NCBI RefSeq assembly: GCF_000427885.1
Contig: NZ_ATYW01000004.1
Coordinates: forward strand, 215,939 to 279,938
Length of the DNA stretch: 64,000 nt
Origin: Glycomyces tenuis DSM 44171
GTDB lineage: Bacteria; Actinomycetota; Actinomycetes; Mycobacteriales; Micromonosporaceae
Direction: 5' to 3'
A program made the translations under genes and the position numbers. The number at the start of each line of letters is the position of its first letter. Position 1 is the first letter of the stretch. The notes under the pieces were generated by a model. That model worked only from the letters and a program-made list of their open reading frames with translations. It was not told the origin of the DNA and ran no database searches. Positions 46,280 through 55,141 of this stretch are shown here, in pieces.

Positions 46280-47128
46280 CTAGGCGGTGGCCCTCAGGAT
46301 CCGGGGGCGGAACAGGGCGACGGCGTTGTAGACGACGCCGAGCATCTGGTCGACCGTGGCGCCGCGCGGGTACTTGATGTTCAACTGGGCGTTGATGGTC
46401 ACCGTCACGTTGTCGAGCAGCTCCAGCTCGTTCTCCGTGAGGTAGTTCTTCGCGATCCGCGCCGAGGCGGCCGTGAACGAGCCGTCGCGTTTGCGGTCGC
46501 CGTCCCGCTGGACGCGGCTCTCCCGGATGACGGCCGCCGTCATCCCGAACAGCCCGGCGTAGAGCGTGTTCTGGATCAGGCGGTAGTCCTCCGAGACGGC
46601 GCCGCCCAGCTTCAGCGAGTGCAGGACGCCCCGGTAGTCGGCCCGCTCCTGGAACCGCGTGAACCGCGCCGTCTCCAGGCGGCGGTCGACGGCGGCCGAC
46701 TCCTCGGCCGACAGCAGGAACCGCCGCACCTGAGCGGCCACGGGGGAGTCGGGCAGCAGCTGGCCGGCGGCGAGCACGGCCCCGCGGGACCACACCGTCA
46801 GCTGCGAGGACCGGAGGTCGTGCTCGGACAGGCGGCCCGCGTGCCGCCCCTTGAACGCCCGCAGGCGCTCGCCGCGGAGAGCGGTGAGCCCGGCGGCCTG
46901 GAGCTCCCTGCGGTGCTGCCGGATGAGGCCCCGGACGTCCTCGACCGGCACCTCGTAGAACCGCGCCACCCGCTCAGTGGTGACGTGGACGTCGTCGGAC
47001 AGGAACACCAGCGCGCCGACCTTGTCGGCGGCGTCGGCGTGATCGGCCGGGAGGGCGCTCTCCGCCTCGGCGGACGCGCGTGCGCGGACCGGCTCGGGCA
47101 CCGGCGCGCGAGAATCGATCTGAACCAT
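46280..47128 (-). CDS. RhuM-like / phage-antirepressor-type protein
   Basis: A 282-residue soluble protein. The N-terminal 100 residues resemble phage regulatory heads: FLSDDVHVTTERVARFYEVP followed by VRGLIRQHRRELQAAGLTAL is a helix-turn-helix-like unit, and QLTVWSRGAVLAAGQLL follows as in antirepressors. The C-terminal part (RLIQNTLYAGLFGMTAAVI, ASARIAKNYLTENELELLDN) matches the end of RhuM proteins, where VAIAKNYL is conserved. RhuM genes are scattered through pathogenicity and mobile islands with unknown function. Here it is divergent from an AfsR-like regulator across 132 bp. GAGGAG lies 10 nt before ATG 47128. Confidence 0.7.
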   Translation of the reverse strand: MVQIDSRAPVPEPVRARASAEAESALPADHADAADKVGALVFLSDDVHVTTERVARFYEVPVEDVRGLIRQHRRELQAAGLTALRGERLRAFKGRHAGRLSEHDLRSSQLTVWSRGAVLAAGQLLPDSPVAAQVRRFLLSAEESAAVDRRLETARFTRFQERADYRGVLHSLKLGGAVSEDYRLIQNTLYAGLFGMTAAVIRESRVQRDGDRKRDGSFTAASARIAKNYLTENELELLDNVTVTINAQLNIKYPRGATVDQMLGVVYNAVALFRPRILRATA

Positions 47129-47260
47129 GTGCAGGCAACTCCTCTTCCCCTCGAGTACACCCTTATCCCCAATTTTAGTTCCTATGTACGACAAATTGCC
47201 AGCTTGCGACGCATATCCGCCCCCTTTTTCGCCGCCGGAGCGGGCTCGTAGCCTGGGATC
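47129..47260. promoter_or_regulatory. Divergent promoter region, RhuM-like / AfsR-like
   Basis: This 132-bp region is much more A/T-rich than its surroundings (47155-47205). On the plus strand TAGCCT (47249-47254) ends 6 nt before the GTG of the AfsR-like gene, fitting a leaderless mRNA. On the minus strand TAAAAT near 47180-47175 is a possible -10 box for the RhuM-like gene. Confidence 0.45.
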
Positions 47261-50200
47261 GTGCAATTCGGAATTCTCGGGCCGCTGACCGTGTGGAACG
47301 ACCGCGGCGAACCGGTCGCGATCCCCGGCCGCAAGGTCCGGGCGCTCCTGGCCGACCTGCTCCTCCACGAGGGCCGCCCCGTCTCGGCCGACCGCCTCGT
47401 CGAGGACCTGTGGGGCGAGGCCGCGCCCGCCGACCCGGCCGCGGCGCTCCACGTCCGCGTCTCGCAGCTGCGTCGCGCCCTGGCCGGGGCCGAGGCCGGA
47501 GGCCGCGAACTCGTCGTCTCCCAGGCCCCCGGCTACGCACTGCGCACCGCCCCCGAGGCGGTGGACGCCCTGCGCTTCGCCGCCCTGACCGACCGGGCCC
47601 GGCGGGCCGCCGAGCCGAAGACGCGCGCCGCGCTGCTCGGCGAGGCCCTCGGCCTGTGGCGCGGCCCCGCCCTCGCCGACTTCGCCGACGAGGCCTTCGC
47701 CCGCACGACCGTCGCCAGATGGGAGGAGCAGCGGCTCTCCGCCCTCGAATCCTCCGCCGAAGCCCGGCTCGAACTGGGCGAGCACCGCGAACTGACCGGC
47801 GAGCTCGCCGAGGCCGTGGCGGCGCACCCCTACCGGGAGCGGCTGCGCGCCGCCCACATGCGGGCCCTCCACCGCTCGGGGCGGACCGGTGAGGCCCTGG
47901 ACGGCTACGCGGAACTGCGCCGCCTCCTCGCCGATGAACTGGGCCTGGACCCCGGCCCCGAGCTGGCGGCCCTGCACCGGGCCGTCCTCGCCGCGGATCC
48001 CGCCGAGGACCCGCCCGCGCCCCCGCCGCGCGCCGTCGGCCCCGCCGCGAACGTGCCCGCCCCGGTCACCGAGCTGATCGGCAGGGACCACGCCCTCAGG
48101 CGCATCAGGGAACTGCTCGCTGCCGGCCGGCTGGTCACCCTCACCGGGCCGGGCGGCGTCGGCAAGACCAGCGCCGCCGTCGCCGCCGCCAGAGCCCAGA
48201 TCGAGGCCTGCCCCGAGGGCGTGTGGATGGTCGACCTGACCGCGTGGGACGGGGCGGGCGAGGCGGCCGGGCCGGTCCTGTCCGCACTGTCCATCCCAGA
48301 CGCGCCGGGCAGCGCCGAGACGGAGCGCGAACGGCTCGCCGCGGCCCTGCGGCACCGGCGGACCCTGCTGGTGCTCGACAACTGCGAGCACGTCGCCGAG
48401 CCCGTCGCGGACCTGGTCGCCGAACTGCTCGCCGCCGCTCCCGGACTGCGCGTGCTCGCCACCAGCCGGGAACCGCTCCGGCTGCGCGGCGAGGCCCGCT
48501 TCGAGCTGCCGCCGCTCGAACTCCCCGACACCGACGACCCCGAGCGCCTCGCGAACGCGCCGGCCGTGCGGCTCTTCCTCGCCCGCGCCGGACTCGGGGC
48601 CGAGCCGCGGACCGTCGCCGCCGCGGCCGAGGTCTGCCGCCGCCTCGACGGCATCCCCCTCGCGCTCGAACTGGCCGCCACCCGCGCCCCGGCGCTCGGC
48701 GTCGACGAGCTGGCCGCCCGCCTGCGCGTGCCGCAGGACCGCTTCGGCCTGCTCGGCACCGGACCGCGCGACGCGCCCGACCGGCAGCGCACCCTCGCCG
48801 CCGTCATCGACTGGAGCTGGCACCTGCTCACCGACGCCGAACGCGCCGTGCTGCGCCGCCTGTCCGTCCACGTCGGCGGGTGCGTCCTCGCCGCCGCCGA
48901 GGCGGTGTGCGCCGGGGAGGGCGTCGCCGAGGCCGAGGTGCTCGACCTCGTCGCGGGACTGGTGGACCGCTCCCTGGTGGCCCGCGGCGACGATGGCCGC
49001 CTCCGGCTGCTGGAATCGGTCGGCGCCTACTGCCAGGGACGCCTCCGCGAGGCCGGAGAGGAGGCCGCGCTGCGGCGCCGCCACGCCGAGCACTACCTGG
49101 CCCTCGCCGAGCGCGCCGACCCGCTCCTGCGCGGACCCGAGCAGCGACAGTGGCTCCACCGCCTCGACGCCGAGGCCGCGAACCTGCGCGCCGCCCTGGA
49201 GACCTTCCGCCGCGAGGGCGCCGCCGAGCACGCCCTGCGGCTCGCCGTGGCCCTGGTCTGGCACTGGCACCTGCGCGGCCGCCTCACCGAGGCGCGCCGG
49301 GCCCTGGAGACCGCGCTCGCCGTCGAAGGCAAGGCGCCCGAACCGCTCCGCGCCATCGCCGGGGCCTGGCACACCGCCTTCGCGGCCCTCCAGGGACGGG
49401 CTGAGGCCGCGCTCGCGGTGGCGGCGGCGCGCGAGCTCGACGGCTCGGAGGACCCGGACGGGCACACCCGCCTCGCGTGGTTCCTGGCGAACGCCGTCAT
49501 CGACTTCGGCGACGAGGCCGTCACGATGGAGCTGCTGGAGCCGGCGCTGCGCATGTCGCGGTCCCGAGGCGACCGCTGGGGCGAGGCCGCGGCGCTGAGC
49601 ACCCGCGCCATGCTCGGGCACTTCCACGGCGACCTGGCCGCCCTGGAACGCGACGCCCGCCGCAGCGCCGAACTCTTCGGCGAGCTCGGCGACGACTGGG
49701 GCGCTCTCCAGGCCGGCGACTGGCTGATCGGCCTGGCCGATCTGACCGGCGACTACGCCGGGGGCGTGCGGATCGCCCGCCAGGGCCTCGACCTCGCCCA
49801 GGACCTCGGCCTGTGGTCCGATGTGGCCGGGCAGCTCTCCTGGCTGGCATGGCTCTCGTTCCAGGTCGGCGACCTCCATGCCGCCGCCGAGCACGCCGAG
49901 CAGGCGAAGCGGCTGACGGCCGAGCAGGGGCCGCTGGCCGTGGAGGTCTTCGCCACCATCACCCTTGCCTTCGCCGCCCGGCGCGACGGCAGGCTCGACC
50001 TGGCGGAGGAGCATCTGCGGTGGCTGCTCGAGCGCGCCGACGAGCAGCGGACCGACGGCGGCCACCCGATGTACCTGACGATCGTCCTGGTCGAACTGGG
50101 GCACCTCGCCGCGCGGCGAGGCGATCCGGACGCGGCCCTGGCATGGCACGGCCGGAGCTGGGACGTGGCCCGCGGGCAGGGCTCGGGCCGCGAGGCGGCG

Positions 50201-50452
50201 CTGGTGCTGACGGGCATGGCCGAGGCGCTCGCGCTGGGCGGCCGCTCCGAGGCGGCCGCGCGGCTGCTGGGCGCCGCCGAGGCCATGCGGAGCGCCTCCG
50301 AGGTGCCGCTGTCCGACATGGACCGGGCCGAGGTCGAGCGGATCACCGCCGCCGTCCGCGCCGCCGAGCCGCGCTTCGACGAGCTGTTCGCGAGCGGCAC
50401 CGGGCTCGGAGCCGACGAGGCCCGGTCCCTCGCGGAGGGGGACCGGGCCTGA
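47261..50452 (+). CDS. AfsR/SARP-type large transcriptional regulator
   Basis: A 1063-residue STAND-class regulator. Residues 1-95 are an OmpR-like winged helix (QFGILGPLTVWNDRGEPVAI, VSQLRRALAGAEAGGREL), 96-245 a bacterial activation domain, and about 275-560 an NB-ARC-like ATPase with Walker A TLTGPGGVGKTSAAVAAARA, Walker B RTLLVLDNCEHVAEP and VLATSREPLRLRGE. From about 640 to the end are TPR-like helical repeats (LAEEHLRWLLERADEQ, GSGREAALVLTGMAEALALG). Such proteins act as activators of secondary metabolism or stress genes. No biosynthetic cluster touches it here, so its target may be elsewhere. The GTG at 47261 is the natural N terminus. Confidence 0.92.
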   Translation: MQFGILGPLTVWNDRGEPVAIPGRKVRALLADLLLHEGRPVSADRLVEDLWGEAAPADPAAALHVRVSQLRRALAGAEAGGRELVVSQAPGYALRTAPEAVDALRFAALTDRARRAAEPKTRAALLGEALGLWRGPALADFADEAFARTTVARWEEQRLSALESSAEARLELGEHRELTGELAEAVAAHPYRERLRAAHMRALHRSGRTGEALDGYAELRRLLADELGLDPGPELAALHRAVLAADPAEDPPAPPPRAVGPAANVPAPVTELIGRDHALRRIRELLAAGRLVTLTGPGGVGKTSAAVAAARAQIEACPEGVWMVDLTAWDGAGEAAGPVLSALSIPDAPGSAETERERLAAALRHRRTLLVLDNCEHVAEPVADLVAELLAAAPGLRVLATSREPLRLRGEARFELPPLELPDTDDPERLANAPAVRLFLARAGLGAEPRTVAAAAEVCRRLDGIPLALELAATRAPALGVDELAARLRVPQDRFGLLGTGPRDAPDRQRTLAAVIDWSWHLLTDAERAVLRRLSVHVGGCVLAAAEAVCAGEGVAEAEVLDLVAGLVDRSLVARGDDGRLRLLESVGAYCQGRLREAGEEAALRRRHAEHYLALAERADPLLRGPEQRQWLHRLDAEAANLRAALETFRREGAAEHALRLAVALVWHWHLRGRLTEARRALETALAVEGKAPEPLRAIAGAWHTAFAALQGRAEAALAVAAARELDGSEDPDGHTRLAWFLANAVIDFGDEAVTMELLEPALRMSRSRGDRWGEAAALSTRAMLGHFHGDLAALERDARRSAELFGELGDDWGALQAGDWLIGLADLTGDYAGGVRIARQGLDLAQDLGLWSDVAGQLSWLAWLSFQVGDLHAAAEHAEQAKRLTAEQGPLAVEVFATITLAFAARRDGRLDLAEEHLRWLLERADEQRTDGGHPMYLTIVLVELGHLAARRGDPDAALAWHGRSWDVARGQGSGREAALVLTGMAEALALGGRSEAAARLLGAAEAMRSASEVPLSDMDRAEVERITAAVRAAEPRFDELFASGTGLGADEARSLAEGDRA

Positions 50453-50470
50453 GTCTCGTGCGGCGGAGGT

Positions 50471-51040
50471 CTACTTGGGAACGTAGACGTGCACGGCGAT
50501 GCCGGAGTCGAAGCGCTCGATGTCGGCCAGCTTGAGGTGGGTGGTGTCGAAGCCGGCGCCTTCGAACAGGTGCCTGCCGGCGCCGACGACGACCGGGAAG
50601 TACCAGAAGTGGAACTCGTCGATCAGGCCGTGCTCGACGAGCGCGCGGTCCAGCTCGCCGGTGCCCCACTTGAGGATGTCCTTGCCCGGCTGCTCCTTGA
50701 GCTCCGCGACCGCCTCGGCCACGTCGCCTTGGAGGACGGTGGCCTCGTTCCAGTCGATCTCGGTGATGGTCCGCGAGGCGATGTACTTCGGCGTGTTGTT
50801 GAAGACCTCCGCCTCGGGTCCCTCCCTGGTGGACCAGGCCTCGGCGAACGCCTCGCCGGTGACCCGGCCCAGCAGGAAGGCGCCGGCCGAGCCCAGCAGC
50901 TTCCCGGCGTAGTTGTTGTGGTCCTCGTCCCAGTACGGCTGGCCCCAGTGCTGCGGTTCGGCCCGGGAGGCCGTGGAGGGGTCGGTGTCGCTGATGACGC
51001 CGTCCAGTGACACGAACGTGGATTCGATGAGCTTGCGCAT
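50471..51040 (-). CDS. RibD C-terminal/dihydrofolate reductase-like protein
   Basis: A 189-residue protein of the DHFR-like fold, of the YyaP/RibD_C subfamily that is common and mostly uncharacterised in actinomycetes. It begins RKLIESTFVSLDGVISD, then AGAFLLGRVTGEAFAEAW and KYIASRTI (nucleotide-binding loop), DILKWGTGELDRALVEHGLI and FWYFPVVVGAGRHLFEG. True DHFR catalytic residues are not obvious, so it is likely a reductase of another substrate. AAGGGGA lies 7 nt before ATG 51040. The gene ends 18 bp from the AfsR-like stop. Confidence 0.88.
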   Translation of the reverse strand: MRKLIESTFVSLDGVISDTDPSTASRAEPQHWGQPYWDEDHNNYAGKLLGSAGAFLLGRVTGEAFAEAWSTREGPEAEVFNNTPKYIASRTITEIDWNEATVLQGDVAEAVAELKEQPGKDILKWGTGELDRALVEHGLIDEFHFWYFPVVVGAGRHLFEGAGFDTTHLKLADIERFDSGIAVHVYVPK

Positions 51041-51123
51041 GGCGGTTCCCCTTGCGTTCCCGTCGGCGGCCCGGTGCCGTCGACCTGATGAGACCATCGT
51101 GCCGCCCGGCCCTTACGGTTTTC

Positions 51124-51897
51124 TTACGATCGCCTGACTGCCGCCACCAGGCGGGGGAGGACCTCGCCGATCGGCTCGCGCAGCACCGCGTGCGCGTAGC
51201 GGTCGTACGGGGTGGGCTCGGCGTTCACGATGACCAGCCGGGCCCCGACCTCGAGCGCGCAGTCGCACAGCCCGGCCGCGGGGTGGACGGTCAGCGAGGT
51301 GCCGATCGCGATGAACAGCTCGCATTCGGTGGCGGCCTTGACGGCCGAGGCGATCACGTCCTGGTCCAGCCGCTGGCCGAAGGAGATCGTGGCCGATTTG
51401 AGGATCCCGCCGCACCGCAGGCAGGACGGGTCGTCCTCGCCCGCCTCGATCCTGGGGAGCACCTCGGGCATGGGGGCGCGGTCGCCGCAGTCGAGGCATG
51501 CCGCCCATCGGGCGGTGCCGTGGAGCTCGACGACCCGCTCGGCCGCCGAGCCGGCCCGCTGGTGCAGGCCGTCGATGTTCTGGGTGAGGATCGCCGTCAG
51601 GCGCCCGTCCGCCTCGAGCTCGACGAGGGCCCGGTGGGCGGCGTTGGGCTCGGCCTCCCAGACGGGGCTGGCCAGCCGGGCCCGCCACGCCTGGCGCCGC
51701 ACCTCGGGGTCGGCCAGGTAGTTCTCGATGGTGAACAGGGACTGCGCGGCCGGGTTCTTCGTCCACACGCCCTGGGGGCCGCGGAAGTCGGGGATGCCGG
51801 AGTCGGTGGAGATCCCGGCGCCGGTCAGCACGGCGACGGCGGCGGCCTTCTCGAGCCAGCGGGCGGCCTCCGCCTCGGGGGTCATGGGGGCGGTCAC
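51124..51897 (-). CDS. Sir2-family NAD-dependent protein deacylase
   Basis: Removes acyl groups from lysine using NAD; actinobacterial members often control acetyl-CoA synthetases. The 257-residue protein has VAVLTGAGISTDSGIPDFRG, the catalytic AILTQNIDGLHQRAG and ERVVELHGTARWA (His), a zinc site with CLDCGD and CLRCGG, then LFIAIGTSLTVHPAAGL and VIVNAEPTPYD. It lacks the Y-x-x-R of the SirT5-type desuccinylases, as far as I can see. The GTG at 51897 is chosen because TACCTT lies 6 nt upstream, the leaderless layout; ATG 51885 is possible. It may link to the acyl-CoA metabolism on both sides. Confidence 0.92.
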   Translation of the reverse strand: MTAPMTPEAEAARWLEKAAAVAVLTGAGISTDSGIPDFRGPQGVWTKNPAAQSLFTIENYLADPEVRRQAWRARLASPVWEAEPNAAHRALVELEADGRLTAILTQNIDGLHQRAGSAAERVVELHGTARWAACLDCGDRAPMPEVLPRIEAGEDDPSCLRCGGILKSATISFGQRLDQDVIASAVKAATECELFIAIGTSLTVHPAAGLCDCALEVGARLVIVNAEPTPYDRYAHAVLREPIGEVLPRLVAAVRRS

Positions 51898-51903
51898 TCC
51901 ACG

Positions 51904-51909
51904 AAGGTA
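51904..51909 (-). promoter_or_regulatory. Candidate -10 box for leaderless sirtuin transcript
   Basis: On the minus strand TACCTT is followed by 6 nt and then the GTG at 51897. The GGAG near that GTG overlaps the start codon, so it cannot act as a ribosome site there. Confidence 0.4.
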
Positions 51910-51971
51910 CCGCTTCGGCCCGGCGGGCCGGGCGGCCCCTCGGGCGCGGGGCACGTGATAAGGTCATCTAC

Positions 51972-51989
51972 AAACCGACCAGACGGTAC
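51972..51989. promoter_or_regulatory. TetR-type operator site 1
   Basis: AAACCGACCAGACGGTAC is an imperfect palindrome (ACCG-N6-CGGT) 11 bp before the SDR ATG at 52000. It matches the reverse complement of site 2 (55142-55159) at 15 of 18 positions. It is the likely binding site of the TetR-family regulator encoded at 52744-53340, which would make the SDR-TetR operon autoregulated. Confidence 0.65.
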
Positions 51990-51999
51990 GGAGTTGTGC

Positions 52000-52740
52000 A
52001 TGGATCGATTCGCGGGCAGAGTCGCCCTGATCACCGGAGCGAGCCGGGGCATCGGCCTCGCCGTCGCCCGGCGCCTGGTGTCCGAAGGGGCCTCGGTGGT
52101 CGTCACCGGACGCGACGAGGACGCCCTGAAGGAGGCGGTCGCCGGCCTCGGCGAAGCGCGCGCCTCCGGCGTCGCCGGACGGGCCGACGACGCCGCGCAC
52201 CGCGCCGCCGCCATCGCCCACGCCGTCGAGCGCTTCGGTGGACTCGACCACCTGGTCAACAACGCGGGTGTCAACCCCGCCTGGGGGCCGCTCGCGGAGC
52301 TCGACGCGAACGTCGCCCGCAAGATCTTCGAGGTCAACGTCCTCGCGGCACTGGAGTGGACGCGCGAGGCCCTCGCCGCCGGGAACCTCAGGTCCGTATT
52401 GAACACGGCCTCGATCGCGGGCACCGCCGCCAGCGACAACATCGGCTTCTACGGCGTCTCCAAGGCCGGGCTGATCAACCTGACCGCCCAGCTCGCCGAG
52501 GAGCTCGCGCCCGCCGTCCGCGTCAACGCCCTCGCGCCCGCCGTCGTGAAGACCAAGCTCTCCAGGGCCCTCTACGAGGGCCGCGAGGAGCGGGTCGCCC
52601 GAGCCTACCCGCTGGGCCGCCTCGGCGTGCCCGAGGACGTGGCCGGGCCCGCCGCGTTCCTCCTGTCCGACGACGCCGCGTGGGTCACCGGCCAGACCCT
52701 GAAGGTCGACGGCGGCGCGAGCATCAGGCCGGTGGGGTGA
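52000..52740 (+). CDS. Short-chain dehydrogenase/reductase (FabG-like), catabolic locus
   Basis: A 246-residue classical SDR. ALITGASRGIGLAVARRL binds the cofactor, HLVNNAGVNPAWG is the N-A-G motif, the active-site Ser is in LNTASIAGT and the Tyr/Lys in GFYGVSKAGLINLTA. The C-terminal LKVDGGASIRPVG is typical of FabG-like 3-oxoacyl/hydroxyacyl dehydrogenases. The Arg in VVTGRDEDAL suggests NADP use. It opens an operon with the TetR regulator (3-bp gap) and the oxidoreductase. GGAG lies 7 nt before the ATG. Confidence 0.88.
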   Translation: MDRFAGRVALITGASRGIGLAVARRLVSEGASVVVTGRDEDALKEAVAGLGEARASGVAGRADDAAHRAAAIAHAVERFGGLDHLVNNAGVNPAWGPLAELDANVARKIFEVNVLAALEWTREALAAGNLRSVLNTASIAGTAASDNIGFYGVSKAGLINLTAQLAEELAPAVRVNALAPAVVKTKLSRALYEGREERVARAYPLGRLGVPEDVAGPAAFLLSDDAAWVTGQTLKVDGGASIRPVG

Positions 52741-52743
52741 AGG

Positions 52744-53340
52744 ATGGGAACCATGAAGACCACGAACGTCGCCGACGACGTGCTCCGCGCCGCCCTCGAA
52801 CTGTTCGCCGCCCAGGGGTACGCCAATACCAGCGTGCAGCAGATCGTGAAGGCCGCGGGCGTCACCAAGGGCGCCATGTACCACTACTTCACGTCCAAGG
52901 ACGACCTGCTCTTCGCGATCTACGAGCGGATGCTCTCGCTCCAGAAGCGACGGCTCGACGAGATCATCGAGCAGGGCGGCGACACCGCCGTGGACGTGCT
53001 GCGGGCCGTGTGCGAGGACGTCGTCGTCACCTCCATCGACTTCCTGCCCGAGGGCACCGTCTTCTTCCGCAGCCAGCACATGCTCACCCCCGAGCGGCAG
53101 CGCGAGGTCAAGCGCCGCAGGCGCGAGTACCACGACGAGTTCGCCGAGCTCATCGCCCGCGGCCAGGCCGAGGGCGCCCTCCGCGACGACGTCCCGGTCT
53201 CGGTGCTCATCGCGCACTTCTTCTCCGACGTCCACTACCTATCGCACTGGTACTCGCCCGAGGGCCCCGAGGACAAGACCGAGGTCGCCCAGCAGCTCAC
53301 CGAGCTGTTCCTGCGCGGCATCAGGAGGACCGATGGCTGA
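52744..53340 (+). CDS. TetR-family transcriptional regulator
   Basis: A 198-residue repressor. The N-terminal helix-turn-helix reads VLRAALELFAAQGYANTSVQ with VTKGAMYHYFTSKDDLLFAI, the classic TetR recognition region. The C-terminal ligand domain has RRREYHDEFAELIARGQAEG and VLIAHFFSDVHYLSHWY, similar to acyl-CoA-sensing regulators of lipid breakdown such as KstR2 or FadR types. Two near-identical 18-bp palindromes before its own operon and before the ABC-transporter operon are its probable sites. ATG 52744 or 52753 may be the start. It overlaps the next gene by 8 nt. Confidence 0.9.
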   Translation: MGTMKTTNVADDVLRAALELFAAQGYANTSVQQIVKAAGVTKGAMYHYFTSKDDLLFAIYERMLSLQKRRLDEIIEQGGDTAVDVLRAVCEDVVVTSIDFLPEGTVFFRSQHMLTPERQREVKRRRREYHDEFAELIARGQAEGALRDDVPVSVLIAHFFSDVHYLSHWYSPEGPEDKTEVAQQLTELFLRGIRRTDG

Positions 53341-54316
53341 GACGATGCGGGCCTGGCACGTCACCGCGCACGGCGAGCCCGAGCGGGTGATGGCGCTCCG
53401 GGAGGTCGAGGCGCCGAGGCCCGGTCCGGGGGAGGTCCTCGTCCGGGTCCGCGCCGTGGCCGTGAACTTCCCCGACGTGCTCTTGGCCCGCGGCCGGTAC
53501 CAGGAGCGCCCCGAACTGCCGTTCACCCCCGGCATCGAGCTGTGCGGCGAGGTCGCCGCGCTCGGCGAGGGCGTCACCGGCCTGGCGGAAGGGCAGCGCG
53601 TCGTCGGATCGAAGATCGGCGTGATGGCCGAGTACGCGACGGTGCCCGCCCGGGCGGTCCGCCCCGCCCCCGCCTCGCTCGACGACGCGGCCGCCGCCGC
53701 GCTGACCATCGCCTACCAGACGGCCTGGTTCGGCCTGCACCGCCGCGCCGCGATCCGCCGCGGCGAGACCCTCCTCGTGCACGCCGCCGCCGGAGGCGTC
53801 GGCACGGCGGCCTGCGCGCTCGGCGCCGCGGCGGGCGCCGAGGTGGTCGGCGTGGTCGGCGACGAGGCCAAGGCCGAGGTCGCCCGGGCCGCGGGCGCCG
53901 GGAAGGTCCTGCTGCGCGAGGACGACTGGGCGGCCGCGGTCAAACGCGACCACGGGGGCGCCGACGTCGTCTTCGATCCCGTGGGCGGCGCGGCGTTCGA
54001 GGGCTCGACGCGCTGCGTCGCCTTCGAGGGCCGCATCGTCGTGGTCGGCTTCGCGAGCGGCGAGATGCCGACGGTCCCCGCGGGCCACGCCCTGGTGAAG
54101 AACTACAGCGTGCTCGGCCTGCACTGGGCCCTGTACCAGCAGCGGCGCCCCGAGCTCGTCGACCGGGCGCACGAGGAGTTCACGCATCTGGCCGAGGAGG
54201 GCGTCGTCCGCCCGGCGGTGAGCGAGGTCGTGCCGTTCGAAGCGGCGGCGTCGGCGGTCCAGCGGCTCGCGGGCGGGACGACGACCGGGCGGCTCGTGGT
54301 GCGGGTCGCGTCATGA
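53333..54316 (+). CDS. NADPH:quinone oxidoreductase-like MDR protein
   Basis: A 327-residue medium-chain dehydrogenase without the zinc ligands of alcohol dehydrogenases. VNFPDVLLARGRYQERPELP and FTPGIELCGEVAALGEGVTG match the QOR branch, TLLVHAAAGGVGTAACALG is the Rossmann glycine motif, and VVFDPVGGAAFEGSTRC follows. Such enzymes reduce quinones or the double bonds of enoyl compounds; in this locus an enoyl-CoA or enone reductase role is possible. It overlaps the TetR gene by 8 nt. Confidence 0.88.
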   Translation: MAETMRAWHVTAHGEPERVMALREVEAPRPGPGEVLVRVRAVAVNFPDVLLARGRYQERPELPFTPGIELCGEVAALGEGVTGLAEGQRVVGSKIGVMAEYATVPARAVRPAPASLDDAAAAALTIAYQTAWFGLHRRAAIRRGETLLVHAAAGGVGTAACALGAAAGAEVVGVVGDEAKAEVARAAGAGKVLLREDDWAAAVKRDHGGADVVFDPVGGAAFEGSTRCVAFEGRIVVVGFASGEMPTVPAGHALVKNYSVLGLHWALYQQRRPELVDRAHEEFTHLAEEGVVRPAVSEVVPFEAAASAVQRLAGGTTTGRLVVRVAS

Positions 54317-54367
54317 GTATGTCAACTGTGGATATATGCGCGTCGACGGTGCGGTGAAGGAGCGGCA

Positions 54368-55102
54368 GTGGCGGACATGAGCGGGCGCGTCGCGGTCGTG
54401 ACCGGCGGATCGCGCGGCATCGGCGAGACTTACGTTCGGGCCCTGCACGAGGCCGGGGCGCGCGTCGTCATAGCCGACGTCCTCGCCGCCGAGGGCAAGG
54501 CGCTGGCCGCCGAGCTGGGGGAGGGCGCCCGCTTCGCCGAACTCGACGTGACCGACGAGGACGCCTGGGCCCGCGTCGTCGCGGAGACCGTCGAGTCCTT
54601 CGGCGCCGTCGACGCGCTGGTGAACAACGCCGGGATCGCCAACGCCGCGCCGATCGAGCACTTCTCGCTGGAGAAGTGGCACGCCGTGATCGGGGTGAAC
54701 CTCACCGGCACCTTCCTCGGCTGCCGGGCCGTCGTGCCCGCGATGAAGGCCGCCGGGCGCGGCTCGATCGTCAACGTCTCCTCAGTGGAGGGGCTGCGCG
54801 GCAGTGCCCGCCTGCACGGGTACACGGCCTCGAAGTTCGCGGTGCGCGGGCTGACCAAGTCCCTCGCCGTCGAGCTCGGGCCCTCGGGCATCAGGGTGAA
54901 CTCGATCCACCCCGGCTTCATCGCCACGGACATGACGACGCGGATCGACCCCGAAGCGCTGGTCATCCCGCTGTCCCGCCCGGGCGTCCCCGCCGACCTG
55001 GCCGGGGCGGTCCTGTTCCTCGCGAGCGAGGCCTCGGCGTACCTCACCGGCACCGAGCTCGTGGTCGACGGCGGCATGACCGCGGGCGTCCCGCACCGCT
55101 GA
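54368..55102 (+). CDS. Short-chain dehydrogenase/reductase, second of the locus
   Basis: A 244-residue classical SDR with VAVVTGGSRGIGETYVRALH, ALVNNAGIANAAPIEHF, the Ser in IVNVSSVEGLRG and YTASKFAVRGLTKSLA. The Asp in VVIADVLAAEG suggests NAD use, so this may be the oxidising partner of the NADP-type SDR at 52000. The pattern G-x-I-A-T-D-M-T is typical of 3-alpha/20-beta-hydroxysteroid and related hydroxyacyl dehydrogenases. AAGGAG precedes the GTG. A 51-bp gap to the previous gene contains an A/T-rich patch. Confidence 0.87.
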   Translation: MADMSGRVAVVTGGSRGIGETYVRALHEAGARVVIADVLAAEGKALAAELGEGARFAELDVTDEDAWARVVAETVESFGAVDALVNNAGIANAAPIEHFSLEKWHAVIGVNLTGTFLGCRAVVPAMKAAGRGSIVNVSSVEGLRGSARLHGYTASKFAVRGLTKSLAVELGPSGIRVNSIHPGFIATDMTTRIDPEALVIPLSRPGVPADLAGAVLFLASEASAYLTGTELVVDGGMTAGVPHR

Positions 55103-55141
55103 GTTGTCGGCGCGGCGAGGTGAATTCCCTGCGCCAGTGAC

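Noticed and set aside
46280-50149. Very long minus-strand frame opposite the AfsR-like gene
   Set aside because: It is an antisense shadow caused by high GC content; only its last part (46280-47128) has protein-like sequence and a ribosome site.
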